The notes under the pieces were generated by a model. That model made no database searches. It had not been told where the DNA came from and saw nothing but the letters and a program-made list of their open reading frames with translations. Made by a program: the position numbers and the translations under genes. Below are positions 19,008-29,789 of a DNA stretch of 64,000 nucleotides, piece after piece. Every line of letters starts with the position of its first letter. Position 1 is the first letter of the stretch. This DNA comes from Vitrella brassicaformis (taxonomy: Eukaryota; Sar; Vitrellaceae). Location: NCBI GenBank assembly GCA_001179505.1, contig CDMY01000033.1, forward strand, positions 89,750 through 153,749, written 5' to 3'.

Positions 19008-21457
19008 ATGCAGGCGTCATCGCCGACGAGCAGCAAAGCCACAGCAGGCAGCATGAGCGGCGGCGTGACGCAGATCAATGTCGGCGGCTATGTCATTGCG
19101 TTCCCGAGTGGCGTGCTGCTGCGCGAGGGGCTGCGTGGCATGTGTGTGGCGGTGCTGCTTCACCGGTTCGACGAGTGGATGCTCAAGGATGCCGACGGGA
19201 CTCTCTTCATCGACGCAGACCCACTCTACTTCATCTGGTCATCCAGCAAATGACACTCATTCATTGACTCACTGCTCTGCATGTCCATCTGTGTGTGTGT
19301 GTGTGTCAGGTTGTGTGAGAAGCTGACCCGTCTGAAGCATGGGTGGGTCGACGAGATCAAGATCTTCGACGCCGTGCAGCCCATCCCCTTCTACCACGAT
19401 ATTTTCTTCGCCGAGTCGCCGATCGCCATCGACAGACCGCATAAGGACAGCGAGGACCAATCGGCATTCCGCAGCTTCATGGACAAGATGGGCGCCTTCA
19501 TCAAGTCGTCCATAAAGGGCGGCAGGGGAGGGGCGGAGGTGCTCAGTGTGACAGTGGACGGCCGCACAGTGGCGACCACCGATGCCACGCTGGCCGACTT
19601 CGACACACTCAACGACCGATTCACTAAGTGAGAAGACAGGCACACACAGGGGGTGAAATGGGGAAGCTGTGAAATGATTGACTTGCCTTCTCCCTCCTGT
19701 GTCACTTGTGCAGGTATGGCGCCACCCCCATTGTCGATGTGTGTGCCCATCACTTCGACTTGTGAGCATCCAGACAACCACCACAGGCAACAACAGCGCA
19801 TCTATTCCTCTGTTGGTGTGTTGGTCTTCAGGATCGTCGACTTCGCTCGTCGGTGTCGCCTCTCTCCCGATGCCGCCGTCGTCCCGCCGCCCTCGTGTGC
19901 CGACCAGGATGAGCTGGTGCGTGTGAGTGAGATGTACGGCGTCCTCGAGGCCATGTACCCCAACATCCTCGCCAACGACGTCATGCAGACCCTCCTCACC
20001 GTGATCGGCAAGAAGCAACCCAACACAACCTGCCTCTACAAGTGAGAACAGACAAACGAAGGGCATCGCGCCATGCTACATGCATTCGTCGGCACGTCTG
20101 GCTGTGTCAGGAGTTCGCTCCACGGTTCGTCGTATGCAAGTTTGGTGCAGCGTGTGGTGGGGCGCCGCGGCCTCCTGTTCGTCATCAAGTGCGACGACGC
20201 CAACACCATCGCAACCTTCGCTGACACCAAACTGCACCTGCCGGCCGACCCAACATCTCAGCTTCTGTTCCGCTGCCCCGTGTCGCTGTTTTCGGTGTGC
20301 GGTGCGTTTGAGGGCGACGGAATCACCAAGATCGAGCTGCCACAGAACGAGCAGCATGTGGCGGTGGCGGGCACACAGGGGGCGGTGACGAACGAGGACG
20401 GTGAGCCACGCGGCAAGGTGTGCATCGCTGGCGGCCGCCTGTGGTTGGGGTATGGCGAGCATGGCGGCCCGACTGACGACCTTCTCAACTGCGGTCAGTG
20501 GGTGATGAAGGAGGAGCTGCCGGCCAACAGGAAATTTGTGGGCAAGACCATCAACAGGAACAGCAATGCCGCGAGCCTCTGTGGCGCTGAGACCTACAAC
20601 ATCACCGTCCAGCAGGTGGAGGTCTTCCAGGTCAGTCAGTCAGCCAGGCATGAGCCAGAGGGCACACAAGTGGCTGTGAACATCATGACCTCTTTCATGT
20701 GTGTGAGCAGGTGTGGAGTGCTGTGCCGGCCGACCCCATCCTGTCTGAGGATGGCCTGCGAGCACTCGTCGCCGCGACGGGCATGACGGATGCGACCCCA
20801 CAACTACTCTACAAGTTAGCCAACGATGACAGGGAGGCTGGGAGGGTGCCTCGTAATGATATCCCTTTGCTGCTTTGTGTCTGCCTGTGTGTCAGGGGTG
20901 AGCGTGACGGCTGGGAGCATGAGGCCATGTTCAAGAATGTGCGCGACGCCACCGACCTCCTGCTGCTCCTCAAAGACCTCGGCGGCTCCGTCATCGCCGC
21001 CCACATCGAGGGCGGACTCTCTCCGCCCGCCGACCCCACTGCAGTGACGACAAGACCCTGTAAGGTATCACTGTTCTCGGTGTCCGGTGCGTTTGAGGGC
21101 GACGGAATCACCAAGATCGAGCTGCCACAGAAGGAGCAGGACGTGGCGGTGGCGGGCACACAGGGGGCGGTCAAGAATTGGAGACGCGAGGCGGTCGGCA
21201 AGGTGTGCATTGGTGACATGACCGACGACGCACCCGGCCGCCTGTGGCTGGGAATCGGCTGTCCCCGCCCGGCAGGCGACCTTCGCAGCTGCCAGCATTG
21301 GTTGTGGCAGAAGGAGCTGCCGGCCGGCAAGAAGCACATCGGGGCCATCGACAACGAGGGCCACGGCAGCCTGGCCTCCAGCATCAACTTCCCACTCGCC
21401 GATATGGAGATCTACACACTGCAGTGCAGAAAGAGAAGGAAGCCCGACACACGATGA
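19008..21457 (+). CDS. BTB (T1-like) protein with two TLDc-like regions
   Basis: The start is ATG 19008. Residues from about 20 form a T1/KCTD-type BTB fold: INVGGYVIAFPSGVLL, then FDEWMLKDADGTLFIDADP, continuing over a phase-correct junction into WLCEKLTRLKHGW. A linker of about 180 residues follows. From about 20110 a TLDc domain appears: SSLHGSSYASLVQRVVGRRG, LFVIKCDDANTIATFAD, CGAFEGDG and GRLWLGYGEHGG. After VWSAVPADPILSEDGLRALV a second, N-terminally degenerate copy follows (about 20930-21430), with SGAFEGDGITKIELPQ and GRLWLGIGCPRP. The copies share a 101-bp DNA block at 96 of 101 positions. TLDc proteins are linked to oxidative-stress protection and V-ATPase regulation; BTB domains mediate oligomerisation or CUL3 binding. 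The function of this combination is inferred. Confidence 0.72.
20286..20386 (+). repeat. Intragenic direct repeat, copy 1 (partner 21071-21171)
   Basis: The 101-bp block encoding the FSV.GAFEGDGITKIELPQ segment recurs 785 bp downstream with five substitutions, whereas the neighbouring TLDc sequence is far more diverged. That patchy identity points to gene conversion or a recent partial duplication. Confidence 0.85.
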
Positions 21458-23164
21458 GTGATGCGTCCTTCTCCCCCCACCGTCTCGCCTCTCTAAATCT
21501 CTCTCTCTCTCTCTCTCTCTTCCTCTCTCCTGGCCCGCAGTAGGTGAGTGTTGTCGCATCCACGACGAGCTCACGATCGACGTGACAGCTGCTGAGAGGG
21601 GCAGATAGGCGAGCACTTGGGTAGGTGGGACACACATCTGAAATGCGCTTGCGTCGCATGGTGGAATGCTTTATCACCGACGATGGATACAATCATACGT
21701 CCATGTGTGTGTGTGTGTGTGTGTGCGCACAGGGTCTGTTTTGGCCACATGGGGGGTATCTATCTTCATGTCTATAGCCAGTGGAACGCATCCCTTTGTC
21801 GACGGACTTCCATGTGTGTGGCGTGTCGCATGCGTCCGTGTGTCGGATGCTGTGCAGACAATACCGACGCACTCTCATCTCGATGTATTGCTTTTGACAC
21901 ACACGGTCCATCACAGTGTATGTGTGGAGCAAGAAACACGCAAGTACCCGCCCATTCACTGTCTCGCCTCTCGCCTCTCGCCGCGCGCACAAGACACTCC
22001 ACACAGAGACATGTAGCGTCCATCGACAGTCATCATCCACCCACCCAGCTGGTCTGGTCTGCAGATGAATATGTGATGCGTGTGGGGCTTCCTCATCCCA
22101 TGTGGTGTGTCACCACACATTCACTCGTTGGCGTCGCTCTGCTGCCTGCCGCATGTGCAGGGGGCGGCAAACAGCAGAGCGACGCCGTCGATGCGAATGC
22201 ATGGCAACAAACCACACGGAGAGAGACGGGCAGACCACAGCCGGGCTATCGCACCAGACACACAGACAGACAGACAGACAGACAGAGGGCGGTAAGTCGT
22301 CACAATTATAAGGCAGCCAGGGCTGGTCAGTCTGTGTGGTCTTCACATCCGTCTAGAGCCAGCACAATGCATTGGTTCATCGACGGACCTCTGTGCGTGT
22401 GGTGTGTTGCATGGCATGCGTCCATATATGCGATGCTGTCCAGACAATACCGAGACATTCACATGTGGACACACACTGTCCGTCACACACGCAAAGGCAT
22501 GCCACGTCATGCCCATCAACCCACCCACCCAGCCACCTGGTGGAAACAGACCACACGGAGAGCTCTAGAGCCGGGCAGACCACAGAGAACTGACAGACAG
22601 ACAGACAGACAGACGGGCAAGTCGCTGGGCAGCCGACGAATAGTTTGAGTGAAGCGGGAGAATGGCAGGGATACAGCCCGATTCATAACTACCTCGACCA
22701 CGTATATCGACATGAGTGAAGATGGGTACGCAGCAACAGCGATCGCTCCATCCATCCATCCATCCGCACATATATGCGCCCATCGGCCACCAAACACAGA
22801 GATGTATGCACGAAAACAGCCAGCCAACCAGACAGACATCCCCCAATGCTATCACCTTGGCCAAATCCAAAGAAGAACAAACACACCGCATACCCACGCA
22901 GACAAACAGATAGATACACTGGTGCGGACATGTGCCATTCAGCGATGCACAGAGCCTGCAGCTTCTTGACGGGAAGGAGGCAGTGAGTTCGAAGAAGCCG
23001 CAACCAAGCGATTTACCATTAAAGGGTCAGCGCAGCACCAACGAAAGAGTCCAAGGGGTCACGTCAGGCATGCATCACGGGGGTATCGACACAGCACAGC
23101 GGCAGGTATAAATCACAGCACAGCACAGCACACTCTCCCATATGCACACCCGCCCATATCGACG
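21458..23164. other. Repeat-rich gene-free region
   Basis: 1.7 kb without supportable genes. It holds two diverged direct units: about 21790-22290 and about 22375-22625. Both contain TCGACGGAC, GATGCTGT(G/C)CAGACAATACCG and ACCACACGGAGAG, and both end in a (GACA)n run. There is a 15-bp perfect inverted repeat with a 27-nt loop (22130-22186), plus (TG)n, (CATC)n and (GACA)n arrays. Long open frames on both strands here are repeat artefacts. Confidence 0.65.
22130..22186. repeat. 15-bp perfect inverted repeat (hairpin)
   Basis: GGCGTCGCTCTGCTG at 22130-22144 is exactly the reverse complement of 22172-22186, with a 27-nt loop. It is embedded in the first of two diverged repeat units. It could form a cruciform or an RNA stem, or be the relic of a small palindromic element. 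Confidence 0.7.
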
Positions 23165-25086
23165 TCACTTAGTGAGAGGGAAAGAAGCCCGCAACAAGGC
23201 CACGCGCCTATCTGTCGCTACCCTATCGCAATCCTCCATATTGCCCGTTTCGTCCGTGTCACTCACGGCGTCCTGCAGTGCAGCCATACTGAGCTCCTGC
23301 CTGTGGATGATAGGCGGGGCCTCAAACAGATCAGATCCTGACACACACACATACATCGATCAACCACAAGTACATCCAGGGCGGGTCAGTGGTGGCTCAC
23401 CGTGAAGTCTGTCTTCATAGGGTTGTTGTTGACGGCCCCGAGGGCACTGCACTGCGGTAGTGGTGCACCTTGGCCACAGTGGGGTGGGCGGCATCATCAT
23501 GCTCCGCCGCCTCCCCAGCATAAGCTTCTGCAGGTTGTGAATACCCTGCACCCGCACCCATCCACAAATGCCACACAGAGACACAATGGATGACCGTTCT
23601 TCTCTCGTCGTCTCTCCCTCAGTCGATGCACGCTGACCATTCTGGCTGGCGGCCCAGATATCTGGGCATGATGATGCACTTGGTGCGGCTCTTGGGCTTC
23701 CCTCTCAGCCCGCAGTGCTCCGTGCGCCGGGTGAACCTCTGTGTGGCGAGCTGGGAAGACGGCCCGTCGGTTTGCCATTCGGTGAAGAAGAAATAGGTGT
23801 AGAAGCGGAATGCGTCGACGTCGCCCTTGGGCTCCTCGTTCTCTTTGGCACGGATGGCATCCTGGAGGGTGGGGAGGGGAGGGGAGGGGGAAGGCCGGGT
23901 GACGTTGTCGCGTTATCAGTGGGCAGAATGAACTCATCTGTGTCCATGAAGGCCACATATCTGACAACAATCCGATAGGCAGCCATGCAGTGGCCACAGA
24001 TGCTCTTCTCATGTCACCCACCTGCTGCCCATTCGCCTAAGGTAGCAGTCCTGGACGAGGGCATTCTGCGCGAAGTCCCACAGATCATTGAAGGGCGGCA
24101 CCGCACTCGGCAGCCGATAGGGCACCACCTCGAGCAGCCCCTCGTGCACATGGTACTCCACCAGCCGCACCACGGCTCCACTCACAGGCACCACACTCTC
24201 ATAGCTTAAGGTGAAGAGCCGCACCCCCACCCAGCAGCCGCCACATCTCAATGAACTCAGTCAGCGCGTCTACGTCATCGTAGGCCTCCAGTGATGACGG
24301 CAATGCGTTTGGGGTCTCGCCGGTGTCTGGTGGATGGCGTGTGGGTGCCTTGGGCACGCCCCACCAGTGACGCACACACACGGAGAGCTCACGCCGGGAG
24401 AAATCTGGCGCTCCACTCGCTGGCAAAGGTGACAAAATCCTGCAGCAAGCAGCACAAAAGGTCCAGCCAAATGGAGGAGGGATACGATCACCTGACGGCA
24501 TTCTCACCTGACCGGCATGACGACGTGGCTCACGGACGGACTGTCGAAGAAGAGCTCCACATCAGCAGGAGCCCTCATAATTGGCGAGCCACACAGAAGA
24601 AAATGCGCCGCATAGGTCATGTTCTGGTGCTCAGGCCGCCGCTCTGTCACCACCGGCGCGTCGTCGATCGTCTGCTTTTCCTCCCCACGCATCACCAGCA
24701 GCCATCTTCAGCCGGCACTTGAGGTTATCAAGAGCCGCCAGGTAGCCCACGCGATTCGCCGCTGCAGAGGGGATAGGGAGGGCCTGGCAGCCGTCTGACG
24801 ACGCCCTATGGGTCGTAGTAAAGCCCTCGACGAGTGACAGCTCCTCTCCTTGCAGCGACCACCCACCGCTGCAGCACCGTAAGGATCTGGGTCTCATGCG
24901 TGCTGAGCTGATCCCCCGGATGCAATGAGTGCCGTGTCGAGCCTGCTGCTGACAGATGCGATGCTGAGTCACACCAATTGCTGACGAAGCTGCTTGGCTG
25001 CGCATCGTCGTCCCATTGGGCCGGACCAGCCACCGCCGGCAGCCAAAGAAAGAGGCGACGAAGAGAAGCAGCGCCAAGAAGACCAT
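23165..25086 (-). CDS. Type II membrane glycosyltransferase, GT92 (DUF23)-like
   Basis: The start is ATG 25086, which begins a signal-anchor helix (MVFLALLLFVASFFGC), so the enzyme probably sits in the Golgi membrane facing the lumen. Downstream minus-strand exons give the GT92 order: DALTEFIEMWRLLGVGVRLF (about 24275-24215), HEGLLEVVPYRLP, then DFAQNALVQDCYLRRMGSRW joined to YVAFMDTDEFILP (about 23960-23925). That is the DCxxR...FxDxDEF region, which carries the metal-binding Asp residues. HCGLRGKPKSRTKCIIMPR and HNLQKLMLG follow, and the stop is at 23165. GT92 members transfer galactose or related sugars to glycans. The N-terminal exons (25086-24500) are uncertain because two frames overlap near 24690 and the junction is not clear; a frameshift or assembly error there is possible. 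Confidence 0.65.
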
Positions 25087-25365
25087 CCTGCCCGCTCGCA
25101 GGCCACGTCTGACTGCTGAGTTGAATGGGGATGGCTATCCCACGTCCATCCAAGCGTCCATCATCATGCTGCCGAACACTCAATGACACGTCACGGCTGC
25201 AAGCATCGCTGCGGTTTGCGCAGAGCATCAGAAGAAGCCTTCGAAGCCGTTTCTTCTTTTCTTCTTTCGCTCGTGCAAGCTTGCATGCAGCGGGGGGCTC
25301 GGGGGGGGCCGAGACTTGGCCGAGACGGCAGAGTCATGCTTTCCGAGAGGGCATACTGCCCCCAC

Positions 25366-25429
25366 CCTAGCCCCTAACCCGAACCCTAACCCGAACCCTG
25401 AACCCGAACCCTGGGAATGGGGTTCGGGT
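25366..25429. promoter_or_regulatory. Telomere-like tract and hairpin in divergent promoter
   Basis: Tandem CCCTAA/CCCGAA/CCCTGAA units (about 25366-25411) sit between the GT92 start (25086) and the next gene start (25592). The last unit forms a 10-bp inverted repeat with the following bases: ACCCGAACCC at 25402-25411 and GGGTTCGGGT at 25420-25429, with an 8-nt loop. Either a degenerate interstitial telomere scar or a telo-box regulatory array. Confidence 0.55.
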
Positions 25430-25591
25430 AGTGGGGTCGAGACCTCCCTTTAGCGAAACGATCCTAGCCTATGGAGACCCGGGTGGGGGCATCCTGTCCG
25501 TGTCTTTAGGGCGGAACGTGAAACTTGCATCCATCGGGTCTGGGATATAATTGTTCGGATGCAGTAGTTTGTTGCCGGGGGCGTCGTCATC

Positions 25592-27100
25592 ATGGACGAC
25601 CGAATGCCTAATCGTCCGCCTAGGCCTCCGCGTGAGTGCGCCACCTTCTCACGCCCAGAGAGGCCCCAGCTCCGATTCAGGTTTGGTCAGGACTCCGATA
25701 TCGAGTTCACCGCCCCCGTGGACCGCCTGAGCCTCAGGTTCGACCCGCAGTGTAAAGTGAGTGCATTCATGGTGCAGTGGCAGCGACAGGGGGTGCTTCA
25801 TCGCAAAGCTGTGGTGATTAGTGGAGATCTCGGGCTGTTTCGTCGGTTGGAAGCGCACCTGGTGTATGGAGAACCGCTGGGCGAGCGCGACCCACACCTT
25901 CTCCGCCATCAGCAGATGTTCACCAACTTCATCATATTCGCCAATACAGGTGGGAAAGGGCCAGTTGGGCAGAGAGCCTGGTTGGGCAGAGAGCGTGGAG
26001 GGATTGACGCACGGATGCAGATGCCTTTCTTTCATTCAGGAAGTGGCAGCGTAGATGCGGGCTCCGCAGGAGATGGCGCCGCACAAGCAGCTGCAGGCGC
26101 CTCAGACCAGACTCCGGTGGGTTATCATGCTTTGTTGGAATACTTTGATGGTGCACATGTGATGTGGTTTTTCTCAGCAAGGCGAAGCCTCTCCTCCTGG
26201 CGCTGCTGGTGTTGAGATCGAACAACCTGACACATCGCCAAATCAGGTCATTGCAGTACTACAAACACACCACACACCCAACGCATAGCCCCACCACGGG
26301 TCTTTATGGGTGCTTTTAGATACCCCCTCCCGCCCAACCGCAACCGTTTTGGAATGGAACCATCTCTCCACTCTCTGCTCCCAAGGCAAGCAAGCATTCA
26401 CATTTTCAGCTGCAGGTTACTTATTGGACTTGGCGTGTAATGCAGGCTACGTTTGAGAGGCTTGAAGCATTCCCCGCAACTGGCAAGGTCACATACCTGC
26501 AAGGATGCACAGATGCACTTAATGTAGCACGGAAACGACCTATATGGCTGCATGTATGCGCAGGTGGGCGGAGGTGGCCAGGGTGGCGATAAGTTGTCTG
26601 GCGGGCAGCAGAAGACACCAACTAACCAGGTGGGCAAAGTTGCCCGGCAAACCCTCAAGTGAATACGGATGTGTTCGCATACGCGTTCATGCCCTCTTGT
26701 ATGGATGTGTGTACACACAGGCGGAGGGCCAAGCCGAGACACATACCAAGGCACATACCAAACAGGCGGGCACCGCAACACGCACATACCCACATCCACA
26801 CGAACACAAACCCTATTGTGGCACACATGCGCAGATGGCTGGAGGTGCTCAGGGTGGTCAGCAATCGTCTGTCGAGCAGCAGAAGATACCACCTAGTCAG
26901 GTGGGCAGCCCCTTGCGCCAAAACGAATGTGGTCGCAGTCATGTTTGCACGCTCTCCTCTCCCCCCTCCCCACCTCATCCCCATTCAATGGCGGACAAAC
27001 CCCATTCACGTCGTTCTGGTGCGATGGATGTCTGCAGGGACAGGCGGGCGGTGGGGCTTCGCAGACAGTGCGACAGAAGGCAGGGACAATAGAAAGTTGA
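25592..27100 (+). CDS. Unknown protein with Gly/Gln-rich tail built from phase-0 micro-exons
   Basis: The start is ATG 25592 (MDDRMPNRPPRPP). Exon 1 (to about 25949) encodes a compact beta-rich region with no family I recognise. Exon 2 (about 26041-26116) is Gly/Ala/Gln-rich. Then come small exons, each with clean AG and GT borders and intact phase: 26178-26246 (69 nt), 26446-26487 (42 nt), 26564-26629 (66 nt), 26835-26900 (66 nt) and 27038-27100 (last, ending in TGA). The two 66-nt exons are recognisable duplicates (VGGGGQGGDKLSGGQQ against MAGGAQGGQQSSVEQQ), and both are followed by GTGGGCA. All are multiples of three, so any could be skipped or added without a frameshift. Function unknown; the tail looks disordered. 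Confidence 0.5.
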
Positions 27101-27234
27101 ATACGTTTGACTGTCCGATTGATAGGCGTTGATGTGAAGCCGAGGAAGCTCTTGCTGAGAGGGAAAGAGCGCACAGCTGGTGTCAGAGCTGTGTACGGGT
27201 TCGGTCGTGATCGTTCTTCATCAGCCACATGCCG

Positions 27235-27534
27235 NNNNNNNNNNNNNNNNNNNNNNNNNNNNNNNNNNNNNNNNNNNNNNNNNNNNNNNNNNNNNNNNNN
27301 NNNNNNNNNNNNNNNNNNNNNNNNNNNNNNNNNNNNNNNNNNNNNNNNNNNNNNNNNNNNNNNNNNNNNNNNNNNNNNNNNNNNNNNNNNNNNNNNNNNN
27401 NNNNNNNNNNNNNNNNNNNNNNNNNNNNNNNNNNNNNNNNNNNNNNNNNNNNNNNNNNNNNNNNNNNNNNNNNNNNNNNNNNNNNNNNNNNNNNNNNNNN
27501 NNNNNNNNNNNNNNNNNNNNNNNNNNNNNNNNNN
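27235..27534. other. Assembly gap (300 N)
   Basis: Exactly 300 N, the same length as the gap at 43949, so a placeholder. It truncates the helicase ORF on the minus strand; frames read across it are meaningless. Confidence 0.99.
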
Positions 27535-28326
27535 AGCAAAATAAACCTTCACCGCTTTCATGACGGTCTTGCCGGTGCCGCCCCCGCGGGTCAGGCACAT
27601 GAGCAATGACGCGATGTACTTGTTGTCCCTCAGGTCTTTGTAGTGGTTCAGCAACTGGCTGCAGATGATTTGGAACGCCCGCATCTGCTTTTTGTTCAAT
27701 CGGTGATGGCTCACCCACTGAACAGAGAAGATCCTGTCGTCGACCGTCTCAGGCGGCTTGAATGCGGACGCCGGCTGCGCCAGCAATCGAGTGAGGTCGG
27801 CCGCATTCATCGAGTGACCACCGTGTGTGAAGATATTCGAAGAGAAGCTACTCAGAAGGCTTACTTCATCTGACGTGCCGCGGCTGTGCCCGATTTTACT
27901 TAGCTTGTTGCGTTGCTGGTGCAGGTCATCGTTGGGCTGATCCTGGCGGCTCCCATTTGAATGACAAGCCGATTGACAGTCATCGAAGGCAGTCTTCAAC
28001 AGCCCCTTCAACAGGCACATCCAATTGTATCCAGCGATGCATTGATATACTTCGCGAAGTGCGTCTTGAACACGGGCACAGCGGCGCGGCAATTGGGGGG
28101 GGCGCTTGTGTTCTTGGTGGAGCCACTTTGAGTACCTGCATGTCATCGCCACGTCTGCCTTCAAGATCTGCATGTCTCTCGCCATTGTTGTCTGCATGTT
28201 TTTGAAACTCTCGCGGTGTGCTTCTCGCAAACACTCGTGCTGTGCACCTCTCTGTGACGCATAATTAAACCACCGCTTCGGACGCTGCTTTCGACCCCCG
28301 CCCAATTCGCGGCCCGGGGTGCCCAC
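27535..28326 (-). CDS. PIF1/Helitron-like helicase, truncated by gap
   Basis: The open frame runs from about 28326 to the gap with no introns, unlike neighbouring genes. Near its end it encodes LNKKQMRAFQIICSQLLNH followed by LLMCLTRGGGTGKTVMKAV, matching the Q-motif-like entry and Walker A (GGGTGKT) of PIF1-family helicases as found in Helitrons and in large DNA viruses or giant transposons. The upstream approximately 170 residues are basic and unrecognised. Walker B and later motifs fall in or beyond the gap. Sequence on the other side of the gap does not look like helicase. The lack of introns and the family suggest a mobile-element origin; the start codon is uncertain. Confidence 0.6.
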
Positions 28327-28407
28327 GCAGTGGGTGCCCCTTACTCGGAATCTCTACCCCGTCCGGCGTTCGCTTTATTTCGCGAAGCTTGCGCGAATCT
28401 GGCACAG

Positions 28408-29449
28408 ATGAACGGAGGGGGTGAGGCATCTGGAGGCGGCGAAGCCAGCAGCCACCGCACTGTCCTGGATGCAATCCACCAGATGGAGCACAAAGTTCTC
28501 ACTGCCATCCAGCAACTCGAGGTAAGACAGGCCCGGAACAGGCAGGCAGGCAGGCAGGCAGTCAGGCAGGCAGGCAGGGACCAGCTAATGCACACAGCAT
28601 TCCGCCTGTGCATGTGTGTGTGTGTGTGTGTGTGTGTGCAGGAGCGTCTATCGCGCCTCGAGAGTAGCGTGACGTCTGCGGCTGTGTCAGGTGCCAACCC
28701 GTCCGCTGCTCTGTCGGACAGCACTTCCAAGCCACCTGCCCGCTCCAGGGGTGATTTGGTAGTGCCGCCCGCCCCTCGGCCAGTTACTGGCCGCACCGCT
28801 GGCACCCCCGGTGTGCAGGATGGGGCGCCGCGTGCCCCTTCGGCCATCGACACCACGGCGCGGCTCATGGAGGAGGACCGACGACGGGCGGAAGAGGTGC
28901 GGTGCGCCTGGCTGGGCAGACGACACAGACAGACAAACAGACAGACAGAGAGTGCGGGAGGCAGGGAAACGACAGGCATGCACACGACAGAAATTCTCCC
29001 TCCCTCCCTCCCTCCCTCCCTCCCTCCGTCCCTGCCTTCAGGCCAAGTTGCGTGAGGAGCAGGCGCGGAAGCACAGGGAGATGGAGGAGGCCCGGAAGCG
29101 ACAGGAGCAGGAACAGAAACAACGGTGGGTGACCATGAACCGACCGAATCAACACACACACACACACACACACACGCACACTGTGCACCGGTGGATACCG
29201 CCCTGCCTTTGTTCATGTCCATCCATCTATGAGCATCTGTACTCATACTTGCTGCACTGCAGTGAGGAGGAGGAGAAGGCCAAGAAGCGTGCACTGCTCG
29301 ACGAGAAACGGAAAGCCCTCCTCGGTGAGCAGCTCTTCGCACACAATGAGTGTTTCTTTGGTGGATGGATGGATGTTTGTTTGGCAGGCACCCTGGTGCA
29401 GGATGGTCCGACGAATAGCAAGGTGGGCGGAGCGGGGCTGTTTGACTGA
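28408..29449 (+). CDS. Coiled-coil protein, unknown family
   Basis: Five exons: 28408-28521, about 28642-28895, about 29042-29124, about 29262-29322 and about 29389-29449. Phases join correctly. The protein begins MNGGGEASGGGEASSHRTV, has a short helix (DAIHQMEHKVLTAIQQLE), a Pro/Ala-rich disordered linker, then a highly charged helix of about 60 residues (REEQARKHREMEEARKRQ and KAKKRALLDEKRKALLG), and ends TLVQDGPTNSKVGGAGLFD. The compact Gly-Leu-Phe-Asp terminus is conserved-looking, but I cannot name the family. It is divergent from the helicase ORF with about 80 bp between. Confidence 0.6.
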
Positions 29450-29789
29450 CTAGCGCAGCTGACAAATGACAGCAAAGGGCAGGCGGAAACAGAACGTGTA
29501 GCAGGCAATGCATCGTAGCTGCATCGAGTAGGGCGGGCAAAGCGGCGATGGCCATCCAGAGCCAGTCAGCCAGTCTCATGAATCAAAGCAGTGAGTGCAT
29601 GGCAAGCTTCATGTATGAGGCATATGTGTGTACATGTCCTGTGTCTGTTCATGGGACCATGACATTTCCTCGTGTCTGCGTGGCGCGTGTGGGGGACCAG
29701 CTCAATTTTTGTGTTTGTGTGCAAGGAGTAGTCAATCGCTTCCTTCCTCCACTTTACAGCTCGCAATCCTCCAGGGGAATTTCGTCGAT

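Noticed and set aside
22263-22286. (GACA)n and similar tandem arrays considered as CRISPR or minisatellite genes
   Set aside because: Plain tetranucleotide microsatellites without unique spacers, and the genome is eukaryotic.
26893-28326. A 477-codon minus ORF reading through the 300-N gap
   Set aside because: The gap length is a placeholder, so frame continuity is accidental, and the sequence beyond the gap overlaps credible plus-strand exons and is not helicase-like.
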